Assembly (NCBI RefSeq): GCF_003339525.1
Contig: NZ_CP031124.1
Coordinates: 2,604,001-2,668,000, forward strand
Direction: 5' to 3'
Origin: Ephemeroptericola cinctiostellae
GTDB lineage: Bacteria; Pseudomonadota; Gammaproteobacteria; Burkholderiales; Burkholderiaceae
Length of the DNA stretch: 64,000 bases
Shown one piece after another: positions 31,681 to 41,593 of this stretch; within the stretch, counting starts at the first letter, position 1, and each line of letters opens with the position of its first letter. Position numbers and translations under genes: made by a program. Below the pieces are notes generated by a model. The model saw nothing but the letters and a program-made list of their open reading frames with translations. It made no database searches and was not told the DNA's origin.

Positions 31681-32610
31681 ATGAAATCTTTTTTGAAGCA
31701 TTCGTTGGTGGCTTTAAGTGTGGCGGCAGTGGGTTTAATCGGCATGGTGACGGATGCTGATGCGGCACGCTTGGGCGGTAAAAAATCCAGCGGCATGCAA
31801 CGCAGCAGCGAACAATTGAGCACACCCAGTTTCAATCAAGGCACAAAAACAATAGCCCCTCAAAACAGCCCTCAAGCTGCCACAAACGCGGCCAGCCCTG
31901 TAACGCCCAGCCCTGTGCAACAACCCAGTACAGCACGTAAATGGTTAGGTCCTATTGCAGGCATTGCGGCGGGTTTGGGGATTGCGGCACTGCTATCCAA
32001 TCTGGGTTTGGGTGACAGCATGGCCAGCATGTTGAGCATGCTGTTGTGGGCGGCTTTGGCATTTATTGTGATTCGTTTTGCCTTGAATCTGTTTAAACGT
32101 CAAAAACCTCAAACAGCGGGTGCACATGTTACTGGTTATCCGACCTCTCAAAATTCAACCCATTTTAAACATGAGCAGCCCCCATCACCCGTCTCGCCTC
32201 ATGTTTTTCAGGCACCTGGTTCAACAAGTTCGCTTAAACAAGCAACGCATGTGAATGCTGAAGAGTTTTTACGCACAGCAAAAGGCTTTTTTATTCGCTT
32301 GCAAGCGGCGAATGATAAAAAAGACATGGATGATTTGCGACGTTTTTTAACGCCTGAAATGTATGCAGAAGCGCAATTACAAATCATGGAGCGTGGCCCT
32401 GAGGTGCAAACCACACAAGTGGTGAGTTTGGATGCGACCTTGGTGAGCTTGGTCTCGGAAGGTTCGCACGACATTGGTTCAGTTCGATTTACAGGTCAGT
32501 TGAAGATGAATGATGAGGCTGTAGCTGATGAGGTTTCAGAGATTTGGCATTTCACCAAGTGGAGCAATCACGCCAATGAGTGGTCTTTGGCTGGGATTCA
32601 ACAAGATTAA
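31681..32610 (+). CDS. Tim44-like domain membrane protein
   Basis: 309 residues. It starts with a signal/anchor MKSFLKHSLVALSVAAVGLI, then a Gln/Ser/Pro-rich linker. Two hydrophobic spans follow (WLGPIAGIAAGLGIAALLSN, SMLLWAALAFIVIRFALNLF). The Tim44-like domain starts at ~200 (AEEFLRTAKGFFIRLQAAND, LRRFLTPEMYAEAQLQIMER, SEIWHFTKWSNHANEWSLAG). Bacterial Tim44-like proteins are inner-membrane proteins of unclear role. The start at 31681 begins the signal sequence. The upstream repeat may affect its expression. Confidence 0.85.
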   Translation: MKSFLKHSLVALSVAAVGLIGMVTDADAARLGGKKSSGMQRSSEQLSTPSFNQGTKTIAPQNSPQAATNAASPVTPSPVQQPSTARKWLGPIAGIAAGLGIAALLSNLGLGDSMASMLSMLLWAALAFIVIRFALNLFKRQKPQTAGAHVTGYPTSQNSTHFKHEQPPSPVSPHVFQAPGSTSSLKQATHVNAEEFLRTAKGFFIRLQAANDKKDMDDLRRFLTPEMYAEAQLQIMERGPEVQTTQVVSLDATLVSLVSEGSHDIGSVRFTGQLKMNDEAVADEVSEIWHFTKWSNHANEWSLAGIQQD

Positions 32611-32674
32611 GTGTCAAAGGTTTCGGTGAGGTTTACGTTGAATGTAGAGCGCAAAAACATTGACTGCATCCAAT

Positions 32675-32702
32675 AAAAAAGCCCCTTCTGGGGCTTTTTT
32701 AT
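32675..32702 (+). terminator. Terminator after the Tim44-like gene
   Basis: AAAAAAGCCCC-TTCT-GGGGCTTTTTT, symmetrical and strong. Confidence 0.9.
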
Positions 32703-32849
32703 TGGCATGATCCGTTGTGCGTATTTACAGGATTCCCGCTTCTTTGTGCGGGAATGACTTGCTAGCGATGCGAGCGGCGCGAGTAAATCGACACCCATCG
32801 TTTAAAGCCGCCCTGCACATTTGAAATAAATTTGAAATAAAACAGTCGA

Positions 32850-33266
32850 TCAATCAGTGGCTTTATTGCAATTGAACATCCAATGGATGCCAAATTGATC
32901 CGTTAACATGCCAAATCGTGCGCCCCAAAAAGTGTCACCAAGCGGCATGGTGATTTTGCCACCTGTGCTGAGGTGTTCAAATAGCTTGGTTTGTTCCGCT
33001 TCGTCGGTGAAGTTGAGGCTCATGTGGATGTTGTCGCCCATGACTGAGGGTTGTTGCGACATGCCATCGCAAGCCATAAAATTGACCTTGCCTGATTTGA
33101 AATAACAATGCATGACGTGGTTTTTATGGGCTTCGTCACACGGCACGGGGGCGTCACCTTTTCGCATGATGTCGGCTGTGCCGCCAAATGCGGCTTGATA
33201 AAACTCAATGGCGGCGGCGCATTGCCCGTCGTTGAAACTCAAGTATGGCTCTAATATAATGCCCAT
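32850..33266 (-). CDS. VOC-family protein, PhnB-like
   Basis: 138 residues: LEPYLSFNDGQCAAAIEFYQ, AAFGGTADIMRKGDAP, VNFMACDGM, GDNIHMSLNF and GDTFWGARFGMLTDQFGIHW. These are hallmarks of PhnB-like members of the glyoxalase/bleomycin-resistance fold. Members are often annotated as 3-demethylubiquinone methyltransferase-like without proof. The substrate is unknown. It stands alone on the minus strand. The 285-bp gap upstream has no gene. Confidence 0.82.
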   Translation of the reverse strand: MGIILEPYLSFNDGQCAAAIEFYQAAFGGTADIMRKGDAPVPCDEAHKNHVMHCYFKSGKVNFMACDGMSQQPSVMGDNIHMSLNFTDEAEQTKLFEHLSTGGKITMPLGDTFWGARFGMLTDQFGIHWMFNCNKATD

Positions 33267-33551
33267 GATGGACTCCTATAAAGTTGAACAAACCGCGCCT
33301 ACATCATCCTATAGGATTAGATGAAAAGTCAAGCCAAGGTGAGGCAGCAATATGGGTGTATGATCAAAACCTTTATGGCGGACATTTCACAGATTCTGTT
33401 GTTCAAACATAACATGACAAGCTGCCCGTGCTATTTCACAACAATTTCTTTACGATAAAAAGTGCACTTCGCTTGACCAGAAGCAAAAGCTTTCGCCATG
33501 CACCCCACACTCATGCGAAAATACGTTTTATTTCTTTTTAATGAGATCCGC

Positions 33552-34496
33552 ATGACCACCCCGACGTTAATCGAACTCCAATCTTATTTCAGTGATTTAC
33601 AAAACCGCATTGTGGCAGGGCTTGAAACGCTGGACACGGTGCCTTTCACGCGTGACATTTGGCAGAAAGAGCCTGAGTCTCCATTACAGGGGCGCGGCAA
33701 TACGGCGATCCTCGAAAATGGTTCGTTTTTTGAACGCGGCGGTGTGGCCTTTTCGCAAGTGTCGGGCAAGGCGTTGCCGCCTTCTGCCACGGCGCATCGC
33801 CCTGAGCTGGCTGGACGTGGTTTTTCGGCAATGGGGGTGTCGTTGGTATTGCATCCGCGCAACCCTTTTGTGCCGACGGTGCACATGAATGTCCGTTGTT
33901 TTGTGGCGTTGGCGCGTGATGCGTCTGAGCAGGATGTGATGTGGTTTGGCGGCGGTATAGACTTGACACCGTATTATGGCTTTGAGGCGGATTGTGTGCA
34001 TTTTCACCAGACCTGCTTTGATGCGTTGCAGCCTTTTTCAAGCGATGCGGATGGGCTGGATGCACTGTACCCACGTTTCAAAAAGTGGTGTGATGAGTAT
34101 TTTTACTTGAAACATCGCAATGAGGCACGCGGCATTGGTGGTATTTTCTTTGATGATTTCGCTGCGCCCGATGTCGCGACGGCTTTCGCCACGACCCGTG
34201 CGGTGGGCGATGCGTTCTTAAGCGCGTATGTGCCAATTGCACAATGTCATGCGAATGATGCATACGATGAGTCGCATAAAAATTGGCAAAATTACCGCCG
34301 TGGCCGTTATGTGGAATTCAATTTGGTGTTTGACCGTGGCACGCATTTTGGCTTGCAAAGCGGTGGTCGCACAGAGTCGATTTTGATGTCAATGCCGCCG
34401 GTGGCGAATTGGGCGTATCAATACACGCCTGCGGCGGGTTCGGCTGAAGCGGCGTTGTTGACTGATTTTTTGCCCGTGCGTGATTGGTTGGCATGA
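33552..34496 (+). CDS. hemF: Oxygen-dependent coproporphyrinogen III oxidase
   Basis: 314 residues. It converts coproporphyrinogen III to protoporphyrinogen IX with O2, in haem synthesis. Conserved parts are [96 protein letters not shown] and [13 protein letters not shown]. Start 33552 ([13 protein letters not shown]) is chosen over an upstream ATG. It overlaps nadD by 4 bp. An oxygen-independent HemN is encoded at 59052-60434, so both aerobic and anaerobic routes exist. Confidence 0.96.
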   Translation: MTTPTLIELQSYFSDLQNRIVAGLETLDTVPFTRDIWQKEPESPLQGRGNTAILENGSFFERGGVAFSQVSGKALPPSATAHRPELAGRGFSAMGVSLVLHPRNPFVPTVHMNVRCFVALARDASEQDVMWFGGGIDLTPYYGFEADCVHFHQTCFDALQPFSSDADGLDALYPRFKKWCDEYFYLKHRNEARGIGGIFFDDFAAPDVATAFATTRAVGDAFLSAYVPIAQCHANDAYDESHKNWQNYRRGRYVEFNLVFDRGTHFGLQSGGRTESILMSMPPVANWAYQYTPAAGSAEAALLTDFLPVRDWLA

Positions 34497-35188
34497 TGGA
34501 TTTGAACCCGCCCATTGGCTGCTTCGGCGGCACTTTTAATCCGCCACACCGCGCCCATTTTGCCTTGGCGCATGCGGCCTGTGAGCGGCTGCATTTGGCT
34601 GAGTTGCTGATGATCCCTGCTGGACAACCTTGGCAAAAGCCCCACGTTTTACCTGCTGTGCACCGCTTGGCGATGCTGCGTGCGGCCATGGCGGACGAAG
34701 TGCAAACGAAGCGGTGTGGGCGTGATGAGCCGTATCCGTTGTCGATAGAGACATTGGAAATTGATTTACCTCAAGCGAGCTACACCATCGATACCTTGAG
34801 CACATTGCGCGCTCGATTCCCTGATTCACCTTTGGTTTGGGTGATGGGCTCAGACCAGTTGCGCAATTTAACCACGTGGCGAGAATGGATACACTTGCTC
34901 GATTTGGCACACATCGCCGTGGTACAGCGGGCGGGAGCTGAAGTGACTGCGGCTGATTTGCCCGCCCCCCTCAATGGGGTTTATGCGCAACGGGTGTGCT
35001 TGGATGGACGTTGGCGCGAATCGTTACAAGGGCGCTTTATTCCTTTTGAATTTGATCCAATTGCGGTATCATCCAGCGACATTCGTGCGGCAATTTCAGG
35101 CGGACAAACAGCGGATTCAATCAGCGCTCTGTCGCCTTCGGTTGCCCATTACATTACCCAACATCAACTTTATGTGACTTCACCATGA
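34493..35188 (+). CDS. nadD: Nicotinate-nucleotide adenylyltransferase
   Basis: 231 residues. It adenylates nicotinate mononucleotide in NAD synthesis. [20 protein letters not shown] contains the GGTFxPxHxxH nucleotide-binding motif. [48 protein letters not shown] and [13 protein letters not shown] complete the family pattern. ATG 34493 overlaps the hemF stop (ATGA). It links functionally to nadB at 43720. Confidence 0.93.
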   Translation: MMDLNPPIGCFGGTFNPPHRAHFALAHAACERLHLAELLMIPAGQPWQKPHVLPAVHRLAMLRAAMADEVQTKRCGRDEPYPLSIETLEIDLPQASYTIDTLSTLRARFPDSPLVWVMGSDQLRNLTTWREWIHLLDLAHIAVVQRAGAEVTAADLPAPLNGVYAQRVCLDGRWRESLQGRFIPFEFDPIAVSSSDIRAAISGGQTADSISALSPSVAHYITQHQLYVTSP

Positions 35189-35784
35189 CCACTCTTTTTT
35201 GGATCGCTGCCGCTTACCTATTGGGCTCAATTTCTTTCGCCATTGTGTTGTCAAAAGCATTTGGTATGGCGGATCCCCGCTCGTATGGTTCAAATAATCC
35301 TGGGGCGACCAATATGCTCCGCTCAGGGCGAAAAACCGTTGCTTTGCTGACGTTGCTGGGTGATGCCTTAAAAGGTTTTTTACCTGTCATGCTCGCCAAG
35401 CAGTTCACTGATCTGCCTGTGGCGGCCTTGTGCGCCATTGCTCTGGCGGCATTTTTAGGGCATTTGTATCCGATTTTCTTCGGCTTTAAAGGCGGTAAAG
35501 GTGTGGCCACTTTTCTGGGTGCGATTTTGGGCTTATTTCCCGCCGTCGGTGGCATCACGATGTTGGCTTGGTTGGTGGTTGCGCTGTTGACCCGTTACTC
35601 ATCCGCATCGTCATTGACCGCCAGCGTGGTTACATTGATTGTACTCACCTATAATTGGGGAGCAGGCATGTGGATGGTATGGATGCTGATCATGGTGGGT
35701 TTGTTGTTTTGGCGCCACCGTGGCAACATCAGCCAATTGGCTGACGGCACGGAAAGCAAACTTTTTTCCAAAAAAACACCGTAA
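35185..35784 (+). CDS. plsY: Glycerol-3-phosphate acyltransferase PlsY
   Basis: 199 residues, inner-membrane. It acylates glycerol 3-phosphate from acyl-phosphate, the first step of phospholipid synthesis. AYLLGSISFAIVLSKAFGMA, DPRSYGSNNPGATNMLRSGR, FLGHLYPIFFGFKGGKGVAT and five hydrophobic spans match PlsY. ATG overlaps the nadD stop. hemF-nadD-plsY thus form one overlapping operon. Confidence 0.94.
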   Translation: MTTLFWIAAAYLLGSISFAIVLSKAFGMADPRSYGSNNPGATNMLRSGRKTVALLTLLGDALKGFLPVMLAKQFTDLPVAALCAIALAAFLGHLYPIFFGFKGGKGVATFLGAILGLFPAVGGITMLAWLVVALLTRYSSASSLTASVVTLIVLTYNWGAGMWMVWMLIMVGLLFWRHRGNISQLADGTESKLFSKKTP

Positions 35785-35856
35785 ACAACTTGCTTTTTAG
35801 GCAAAAAAACTAAAAATAAATCGCATTCAAATGCGGCAATGCATCATTTAAAAACA

Positions 35857-35884
35857 TTGGGCTTCCTTTTAAAGCGAAGCCCAA
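35857..35884 (+). other. Hairpin in the plsY-ridA intergenic region
   Basis: TTGGGCTTC and GAAGCCCAA form a perfect 9-bp stem with a 10-base loop, 73 bases after plsY. No T run follows. The gap 35785-36330 has no convincing gene. Confidence 0.5.
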
Positions 35885-36236
35885 GTTGGTGCAGCGTTTC
35901 AATGCTCGACTTCATCAAAGGCGACTGCATTACCCCCAAAAGTCCAGCTTATCTGACGTGAAGCACTATACACATATTGCAACGCAACATCGAAAACCCC
36001 ATTTTTCTCCATTATTTTGCTTGCACTCGGTGCATAAGCTTGTTATAGTTGCGCCACATTCAGTTCAGTCTTATAGAAGACAAAGGAACTTGATGTCGGC
36101 AATTTTCAAAATGCGGCGCCATCCCCAGATTGGCAAAGAATTTTCGGAAGGAGCATGGTAGGAGACAAACGCGCGACTTAGATTGCGCATATAAAAACGA
36201 GCAAAAAAACAAAAGCTCAATAATGTAGAACAAGAA

Positions 36237-36303
36237 AGCGCGACCAATTCCTCATGGTCGCGCTTCTCTTTAACTAAAAAAGCCGCTGAAGCGGCTTTTT
36301 TTG
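36237..36303 (-). terminator. Two tandem hairpins, terminator of ridA
   Basis: AGCGCGACCA / TGGTCGCGCT (36237-36264) and AGCCGC-TGAA-GCGGCT (36281-36296) with A and T runs on both sides. The second ends the minus-strand ridA transcript and can also act on the plus strand. Confidence 0.75.
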
Positions 36304-36330
36304 ATGCGGTGTACACCATTACAATGGTGC

Positions 36331-36708
36331 TTACACTTGTGCAACGGCCTCAACTTCAAAGATTCCGCCTTTAGGCAAACTGGCCACACCAACGGTTGAA
36401 CGCGCGGGGAATGGCTCGGGAACGTATTGCGCCATGATGGCATTGACTGCTGCAAAATCAGCCAAATCGGTCAAAAACAAAGTGAACTTGACGACATTGG
36501 CCAATGAGCCGCCAGCCTCAGTCAAAATGGCTTCTAAATTTTTGAACGCTTGGTGAGCTTGCGCTTCAATACCGCTGGCCAGTTCACCCGTCACAGGGTC
36601 AAGCCCCAGTTGACCTGACGTGAACACCATATTGCCTACTTTAACCGCTTGTGAATAAGGACCAATCGCTGCGGGTGCATTGCTGGTGTGAATGATTTGT
36701 TTTGTCAT
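36331..36708 (-). CDS. ridA: RidA family imine/enamine deaminase
   Basis: 125 residues, the usual size. IGPYSQAVKVGNMVFTSGQL, DPVTGELASGIEAQAHQAFK, NLEAILTEAGGSLANVVKFT, PFPARSTVGVASLPKGG and the C-terminal FEVEAVAQV match RidA, with the conserved Arg of PARST and the Glu near the C-terminus. It hydrolyses reactive 2-aminoacrylate-type intermediates. It follows the tautomerase gene with a 17-base gap and may share its transcript. Confidence 0.93.
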   Translation of the reverse strand: MTKQIIHTSNAPAAIGPYSQAVKVGNMVFTSGQLGLDPVTGELASGIEAQAHQAFKNLEAILTEAGGSLANVVKFTLFLTDLADFAAVNAIMAQYVPEPFPARSTVGVASLPKGGIFEVEAVAQV

Positions 36709-36725
36709 GTGAATTCTCCAAAAAG

Positions 36726-37115
36726 TTAGACATTGATATTATAGTTTAAAACCACTTCGTCACCATGCTGACCACGAAAACCCCAGTTTTCAGGGGGGCT
36801 TTCAATGATGCAAATCTCCAGATCATGTTGGCGGATGCCCAATTGGGCTTCGACTCGGTCAAACAGCAAGCGAATCAATCCTTTGCGTGCCTCTTTTGTG
36901 CGCCCTGTCATCATGGTGATTTCAATGATGGTGTACGCTTCGCTGCGGCCGCTTGGGTAAAGAAAATCGTCTTTATCCAAATGAATGAATCGATGCGCCC
37001 GTTTATCTGCGGGAAATTGCAATGCATCGACGACACATGAGTGAATGACATCAGACAATTGCACACGCAACGGCATGAGGTGCGTTTTCAAGCCAAATAC
37101 TTTAATTTGAGACAT
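36726..37115 (-). CDS. Tautomerase-family protein
   Basis: 129 residues: MSQIKVFGLKTHLMPLRVQL, PADKRAHRFIHLDKDDFLYP, YTIIEITMMTGRTKEARKGL, HDLEICIIESPPENWGFRGQ and GDEVVLNYNINV. It resembles the longer tautomerase/MIF-fold family without the N-terminal catalytic Pro-1, since Pro is not residue 2. The substrate is unknown. It lies just before ridA, and both are small enzymes handling imines or enols. Confidence 0.75.
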   Translation of the reverse strand: MSQIKVFGLKTHLMPLRVQLSDVIHSCVVDALQFPADKRAHRFIHLDKDDFLYPSGRSEAYTIIEITMMTGRTKEARKGLIRLLFDRVEAQLGIRQHDLEICIIESPPENWGFRGQHGDEVVLNYNINV

Positions 37116-37200
37116 TCAACTCACTCCACAAAATACCTACTACACTCGGTGACTTCAGATGCATAAAGCGTGGTTCCGACCCTACGGTCATGTCATGCAT

Positions 37201-38277
37201 TTATTGCTCGGCAAAGTTGTTGCGCTTCAATTCACGACGCGCTTTAACCGCCTCCGACAAACCATGTAAAACATCAATTGAAGCATCCCAATCAATGCAA
37301 CCGTCCGTCACGCTTTGGCCATAGGTCAGTGTTGCGCCCGCCACGAGGTCTTGTCGTCCACCGACAATATTGGATTCAATCATCACACCAAAAATACATT
37401 CGTCACCCGAGGCGATTTGCGCTGCGATGTTAGCGCACACGGGGATTTGATTTTCTGGTTTTTTCTCACTGTTGCCATGCGATGCATCGACCATGACTTT
37501 TTTCGCCAAACCTGCTTTACTGATTTGTGCGCAGGCTTCAGCCACACTTTCAGCATCGTAATTCGGTTTTTTGCCACCGCGCAAAATGACGTGGCCGTCT
37601 TCATTGCCCTCAGTTGAAACAATCGCCGCCAGACCACTTTTGGTCACCGACAAAAAGTGGTGCGGACGTTGCGCCGCCAAAGTGGCATCGACTGCGATTT
37701 TGACATTGCCATCGGTGCCATTTTTAAAACCAACAGGGCATGACAAGCCCGATGCCAATTCACGGTGCACCTGTGACTCGGTTGTGCGTGCGCCAATCGC
37801 GCCCCAGCTGACGAGGTCCGCAATGTATTGCGGTGTGATCATGTCCAAAAATTCAACGGCAACAGGCATGCCCATTGTGTTGATTTTTAGCAACAGTTCA
37901 CGCGCCATGCGCAGACCTGTGTTGATGTCAAATGTTTCATCCAGATGCGGGTCATTAATTAAACCCTTCCAGCCCACTGTCGTACGTGGTTTCTCAAAAT
38001 ACACCCGCATGACGATTTCCAATGTGTCCTTGAATGCTTCACGTTGCGCCAATAAGCGTTGGCAGTAATCCAAAGCGGCTTCAGGGTCATGGATGGAGCA
38101 TGGCCCAATCACCACCACAAGCCGATCATCTGCGCCATGCAATACGCGATGAATGGCTGCTCGTGACTGAAAGGGGACATTGGCCACGGCTTCGCTCAGA
38201 GGAAACTCATCCATCATCGTTACAGGCGGTGAAAGTTCTTTTAATTCTTTAATGCGGGTGTCATCGGTACGAATCAT
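37201..38277 (-). CDS. aroG: 3-deoxy-7-phosphoheptulonate synthase (DAHP synthase), type I
   Basis: 358 residues from ATG 38277. It joins PEP and erythrose 4-phosphate, the first step of aromatic amino-acid synthesis. VVVIGPCSIHDPEAALDYCQ, MRVYFEKPRTTVGWKGLIND, GARTTESQVHRELASGLSCP, VGFKNGTDGNVKIAVDA, VMVDASHGNSEKKP and FGVMIESNIVGGRQD match the AroFGH family. The upstream region contains a hairpin with a minus-strand T run, a possible attenuator. The longer in-frame start is not preferred. Confidence 0.95.
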   Translation of the reverse strand: MIRTDDTRIKELKELSPPVTMMDEFPLSEAVANVPFQSRAAIHRVLHGADDRLVVVIGPCSIHDPEAALDYCQRLLAQREAFKDTLEIVMRVYFEKPRTTVGWKGLINDPHLDETFDINTGLRMARELLLKINTMGMPVAVEFLDMITPQYIADLVSWGAIGARTTESQVHRELASGLSCPVGFKNGTDGNVKIAVDATLAAQRPHHFLSVTKSGLAAIVSTEGNEDGHVILRGGKKPNYDAESVAEACAQISKAGLAKKVMVDASHGNSEKKPENQIPVCANIAAQIASGDECIFGVMIESNIVGGRQDLVAGATLTYGQSVTDGCIDWDASIDVLHGLSEAVKARRELKRNNFAEQ

Positions 38278-38386
38278 GATTTTTCTTTTCAAAATAGGGG
38301 AAAAGTGCAGGTACACCACAGGCGCACAACATGCTGCTTTTCGAGTTTTAAATGGACCAGCCAATACAAAAAATTAAACATACAAA

Positions 38387-38417
38387 CAAAAAAACCGCTA
38401 ATTCACATTAGCGGTTT
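38387..38417 (-). terminator. Strong terminator-like hairpin upstream of aroG
   Basis: AAACCGCTAAT-tcac-ATTAGCGGTTT is an 11-bp perfect stem followed on the minus strand by seven T. It lies 110 bases before the aroG start, with no minus-strand gene upstream. It could be an attenuator in the aroG leader or the end of a small RNA. The rest of 38278-38728 shows no gene. Confidence 0.6.
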
Positions 38418-38728
38418 GACAAATTTCGGTCGCGCAAGGCTCACCGAACAGACAGACCGCCAGTTCGAGTAAAGTGCCAGAAATAAAAAGATTGTGAAGC
38501 GCGCATGACCTAGATTCTTTTCGAGAACAATAAAAAACACATCAATATTTTACACACGCACATCGCGCAATCAAAACATGCACCAGATGCTTCGTGTAAA
38601 CTTATGACTTTATAACGTGTTTCAAAATATTTTGCAACTCTTTTATAAGAGTCCTCTTGTTTAAACCCAAACCTTTTGATTTTATGTGGCGTTCTCATAA
38701 AATCTTTAGGCTGATTTGTGAATGCCCC

Positions 38729-39163
38729 ATGTTTTTTAACCCCACCCTTGCCGAAGTCCGCCAGTTTTTTTATCATGCATGGCACAAATCACTGAAAAAT
38801 GAGGCACTTGCCCCCATCGAAAGCATCGCCACGCATTGGATGCGGCAGCATCCAGAATACCACGCGGTGCTCAATGGTCCGATTGAAGCCTTGGAAGCAG
38901 CGCAATTTCCACCCGAGGCAGGCGAAAGCAATCCCTTTCTTCACCTGTCCATGCACTTGTCAATCAGCGAACAATTGTCCATCAATCAACCCATTGGCAT
39001 TCGTGCGGCTTATGATAAACTGGCGCAAAAGCTGGATGATGAGCATGCAGCGCAACACGTCGTGATGGAGTGCTTAGGTCAAGTGCTGTGGCAGGCTCAG
39101 CGCGACAAGCGCGAACCCGACAGTGCGGCGTACATTGATTTGATTTTGCGCGCCAGCAGCTAA
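38729..39163 (+). CDS. DUF1841 family protein
   Basis: 144 residues starting MFFNPTLAEVRQFFYHAWHK. PIESIATHWMRQHPEYHAVL, NPFLHLSMHLSISEQLSINQ, GIRAAYDKLAQKLDDEHAAQ and HVVMECLGQVLWQAQRD match the DUF1841 family, which is typical of beta- and gammaproteobacteria. The function is unknown. Start 38729 is chosen to match the family N-terminus. Confidence 0.85.
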   Translation: MFFNPTLAEVRQFFYHAWHKSLKNEALAPIESIATHWMRQHPEYHAVLNGPIEALEAAQFPPEAGESNPFLHLSMHLSISEQLSINQPIGIRAAYDKLAQKLDDEHAAQHVVMECLGQVLWQAQRDKREPDSAAYIDLILRASS

Positions 39164-39277
39164 AACACAAGCAAGTCAACTTGCCTCCTGATTAAAACGC
39201 AGCGTTTTGTTAGAAGGTCTTGTTGAAAAATTTGAATGCACTCAAGTGCCCCCTTAATCATTTTTAAAGGAAAAACC

Positions 39278-39658
39278 ATGTTACTCAAAACCAGCACCGT
39301 TTTTAAAGAAAACCTTGAACAGTTTCCGAGCATTGATGGCGTGGAAAAAATTGATTTTTACCAAGATGACCAGCTGCAAGGCACGGTCAGTAATACCGAA
39401 GGGCAAAAAGGCTCTTTGGCGCTGTATTTTTACCTGTTCAAAACCATGGGTACTCTTGATTTGGCTGCCGCCCGTCGCGGTTTGGAGCTGTTTGCGGAGC
39501 ACACCACAGTAGCGCGCGCCACACCAGGCGCTCACCCAAACATTGATCGCTTGATTTTGGTTGAGGCGACACATCAGCCCATGGAGATGAAGGTCACGTA
39601 CAAAGAAGGCAGTGGCCCAAGTTCGGCATGGGATGATGGGTCTGAAGATAAACAATAA
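39278..39658 (+). CDS. DUF2322 family protein
   Basis: 126 residues: VFKENLEQFPSIDGVEKIDF, NTEGQKGSLALYFYLFKTMG and ELFAEHTTVARATPGAHPNI followed by DRLI, matching DUF2322. AAAGGA precedes the ATG. No function is known. It ends at a terminator. Confidence 0.82.
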   Translation: MLLKTSTVFKENLEQFPSIDGVEKIDFYQDDQLQGTVSNTEGQKGSLALYFYLFKTMGTLDLAAARRGLELFAEHTTVARATPGAHPNIDRLILVEATHQPMEMKVTYKEGSGPSSAWDDGSEDKQ

Positions 39659-39688
39659 AAAAACCGCTGAGTAATCAGCGGTTTTTTT
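39657..39688 (+). terminator. Terminator after the DUF2322 gene
   Basis: AAACCGCTGA-gtaa-TCAGCGGTTT with seven T following. Confidence 0.9.
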
Positions 39689-39844
39689 ATTGTTGGTTTT
39701 GATTTTGCTTTGATTTTGCTTTGATAAACAAACACTTTGATGAACTCATGCACATGCGCGCGGCACAAACCATCTCACATCAAACAAACACAAATCCAAT
39801 TGTTATTTCGCGGTGAAAACACACGCCAACACCGCCATGCATTT

Positions 39845-40627
39845 TTACAGCATGCACCAGCCATGACTCACATCAATTGATTGCCCTGTCAACGCGCCAT
39901 TGCTGTCATTTGCCAAATAGGTCACAAGGTTGGCAACATCATCGACCGTGGTGAATTTACCGTCCACCGTTTCTTTGAGCATGACATTTTTAATCACTTC
40001 TTCTTCAGTGATGTTTAAAGCCGCCGCTTGCTCAGGGATCTGCTTTTGCACCAAAGGTGTGAGCACAAAACCGGGGCACACGGTGTAACTGTGGATGCCG
40101 TATTGTGCGCCCTCTTTCGCGATCACGCGCGCGAGACCAAGCACACCATGTTTGGCAAACACGTAAGCGGATTTCAGCTTAGATGCCTCATGCGAATGCA
40201 CAGAACCCATGTAAATGATTTGACCGCCACGGCCTGAAGCTTTCATGTGCGTGTATGCGGCTTTGGTCGTCAAAAATGCACCGTCGCCATGAATCGACAT
40301 CATTTTTTTCCAATCTTCGAATGGGTATTCTTCAATCGGGTGAACAATTTGAATGCCTGCATTGGACACCAAAACATCGATGCTGCCAAATGCATCCACC
40401 GCTTGCTTAATACCCGCGTTGACTTCGTCTTCAGAGGTGACGTTCATGCTCACCGCGATGGCTTGGCCACCCGCATCGATGATGCTTTGCGCGACAGCTT
40501 TTGCCCCGTCCAGATTCAAATCCGCGATGACAACTGCGGCGCCATCCTTCGCCAAAGTTTTTGCACATTGCTCACCAATGCCACTGGCTGCACCCGTAAC
40601 GAGAGCGACTTTTCCGACTAAACTCAT
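39845..40627 (-). CDS. bdhA: 3-hydroxybutyrate dehydrogenase
   Basis: 260 residues, classical SDR. It interconverts 3-hydroxybutyrate and acetoacetate with [23 protein letters not shown] is the cofactor site and [20 protein letters not shown] matches 3-hydroxybutyrate dehydrogenases. The catalytic set is Ser in [20 protein letters not shown] with Tyr and Lys (YVFAKHG), and the C-terminus is [13 protein letters not shown]. It follows adc by 66 bases, so acetoacetate is the shared metabolite, probably from polyhydroxybutyrate turnover. Confidence 0.93.
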   Translation of the reverse strand: MSLVGKVALVTGAASGIGEQCAKTLAKDGAAVVIADLNLDGAKAVAQSIIDAGGQAIAVSMNVTSEDEVNAGIKQAVDAFGSIDVLVSNAGIQIVHPIEEYPFEDWKKMMSIHGDGAFLTTKAAYTHMKASGRGGQIIYMGSVHSHEASKLKSAYVFAKHGVLGLARVIAKEGAQYGIHSYTVCPGFVLTPLVQKQIPEQAAALNITEEEVIKNVMLKETVDGKFTTVDDVANLVTYLANDSNGALTGQSIDVSHGWCML

Positions 40628-40693
40628 GATAGACCCTTATAAAAAATTAATCACTGATGTAAAAAAACATAAAGCCATGTTAATAAAGCCATT

Positions 40694-41446
40694 TTACTGT
40701 TGTAAGTAATCAAATGCCACTTCACCTAAACCCAAAGTTAAATTGGCGATGATATGTTTCGCACCGACTATTTTACGCACAGGCAAGTCGGCGACGGGCG
40801 CCAGGACATGGCTGAACAACTCCAATGCGGCAGGCCCTGTATACGCTTCCAGCACATCCACATTGTTCAAATGGTAGCGCACCAACTCGCAAATGCGCGG
40901 TGAACCATCAACATGCGGAATGATTTTGAGCAAATAATTGGGCGTTTGCATCATTTTATCGGCTTCGGGCGAAGTTTCAAGCGCAATGTGTTTAAAACCC
41001 ATCGTGCCATTCGCCACACGCACCGAACCATAGTTCAAAGTGCCAATCAGTGTGTCTTTGTCTGCATTGAGGGTTGGCGAAGCCAATTTCTTTGGAAATC
41101 CCCAAATTTCACGCCCACCTGCGATCGGTGCATCGTCATCCAAATACATGCTGTGCGTGTAATTGGCATGTTTGCCATCCATGTCGATCACGCCAATCAC
41201 CTGCCCCGATTCAGTGTAATTGCCAAATCCAGATGAGTCGGGCATGCGGATGAATTCATAATGCACCACAGGATTTGCGGGATCGATTTGTAAAGGCTCA
41301 GGCACAACAGCACGCAAGGCCTCCACGTCGGTGTGATAACTGATGATTAAATATTCGCGATTGCGAAAGTGATAAGGGCCACGCGGATATGAGGGGCAGG
41401 TCATGGGCATGGCAAAAGCGTTTTTACGGATGTCATTGATGTTCAT
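40694..41446 (-). CDS. adc: Acetoacetate decarboxylase
   Basis: 250 residues. It decarboxylates acetoacetate to acetone and CO2. [60 protein letters not shown] (with the Schiff-base Lys) and the C-terminal AFDYLQQ match the family at full length. It forms an operon with the 3-hydroxybutyrate dehydrogenase gene. Confidence 0.94.
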   Translation of the reverse strand: MNINDIRKNAFAMPMTCPSYPRGPYHFRNREYLIISYHTDVEALRAVVPEPLQIDPANPVVHYEFIRMPDSSGFGNYTESGQVIGVIDMDGKHANYTHSMYLDDDAPIAGGREIWGFPKKLASPTLNADKDTLIGTLNYGSVRVANGTMGFKHIALETSPEADKMMQTPNYLLKIIPHVDGSPRICELVRYHLNNVDVLEAYTGPAALELFSHVLAPVADLPVRKIVGAKHIIANLTLGLGEVAFDYLQQ

Positions 41447-41593
41447 GGGTTGTCCTGTAGAAAAATAACCACTTCTACTATAACTGAAATCAATGGGTCA
41501 ACCATGTATCACTTTGTTATTTTCTTATGTTGTGCTTTCTTATTTTTAATGACTTCAACACACCCTTAGTCATCTGCATTATCCGCATTTCAT

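Noticed and set aside
38510..38785. 91-residue minus-strand ORF upstream of aroG
   Set aside because: It overlaps the start of the DUF1841 gene, has no ribosome site and no recognisable sequence.
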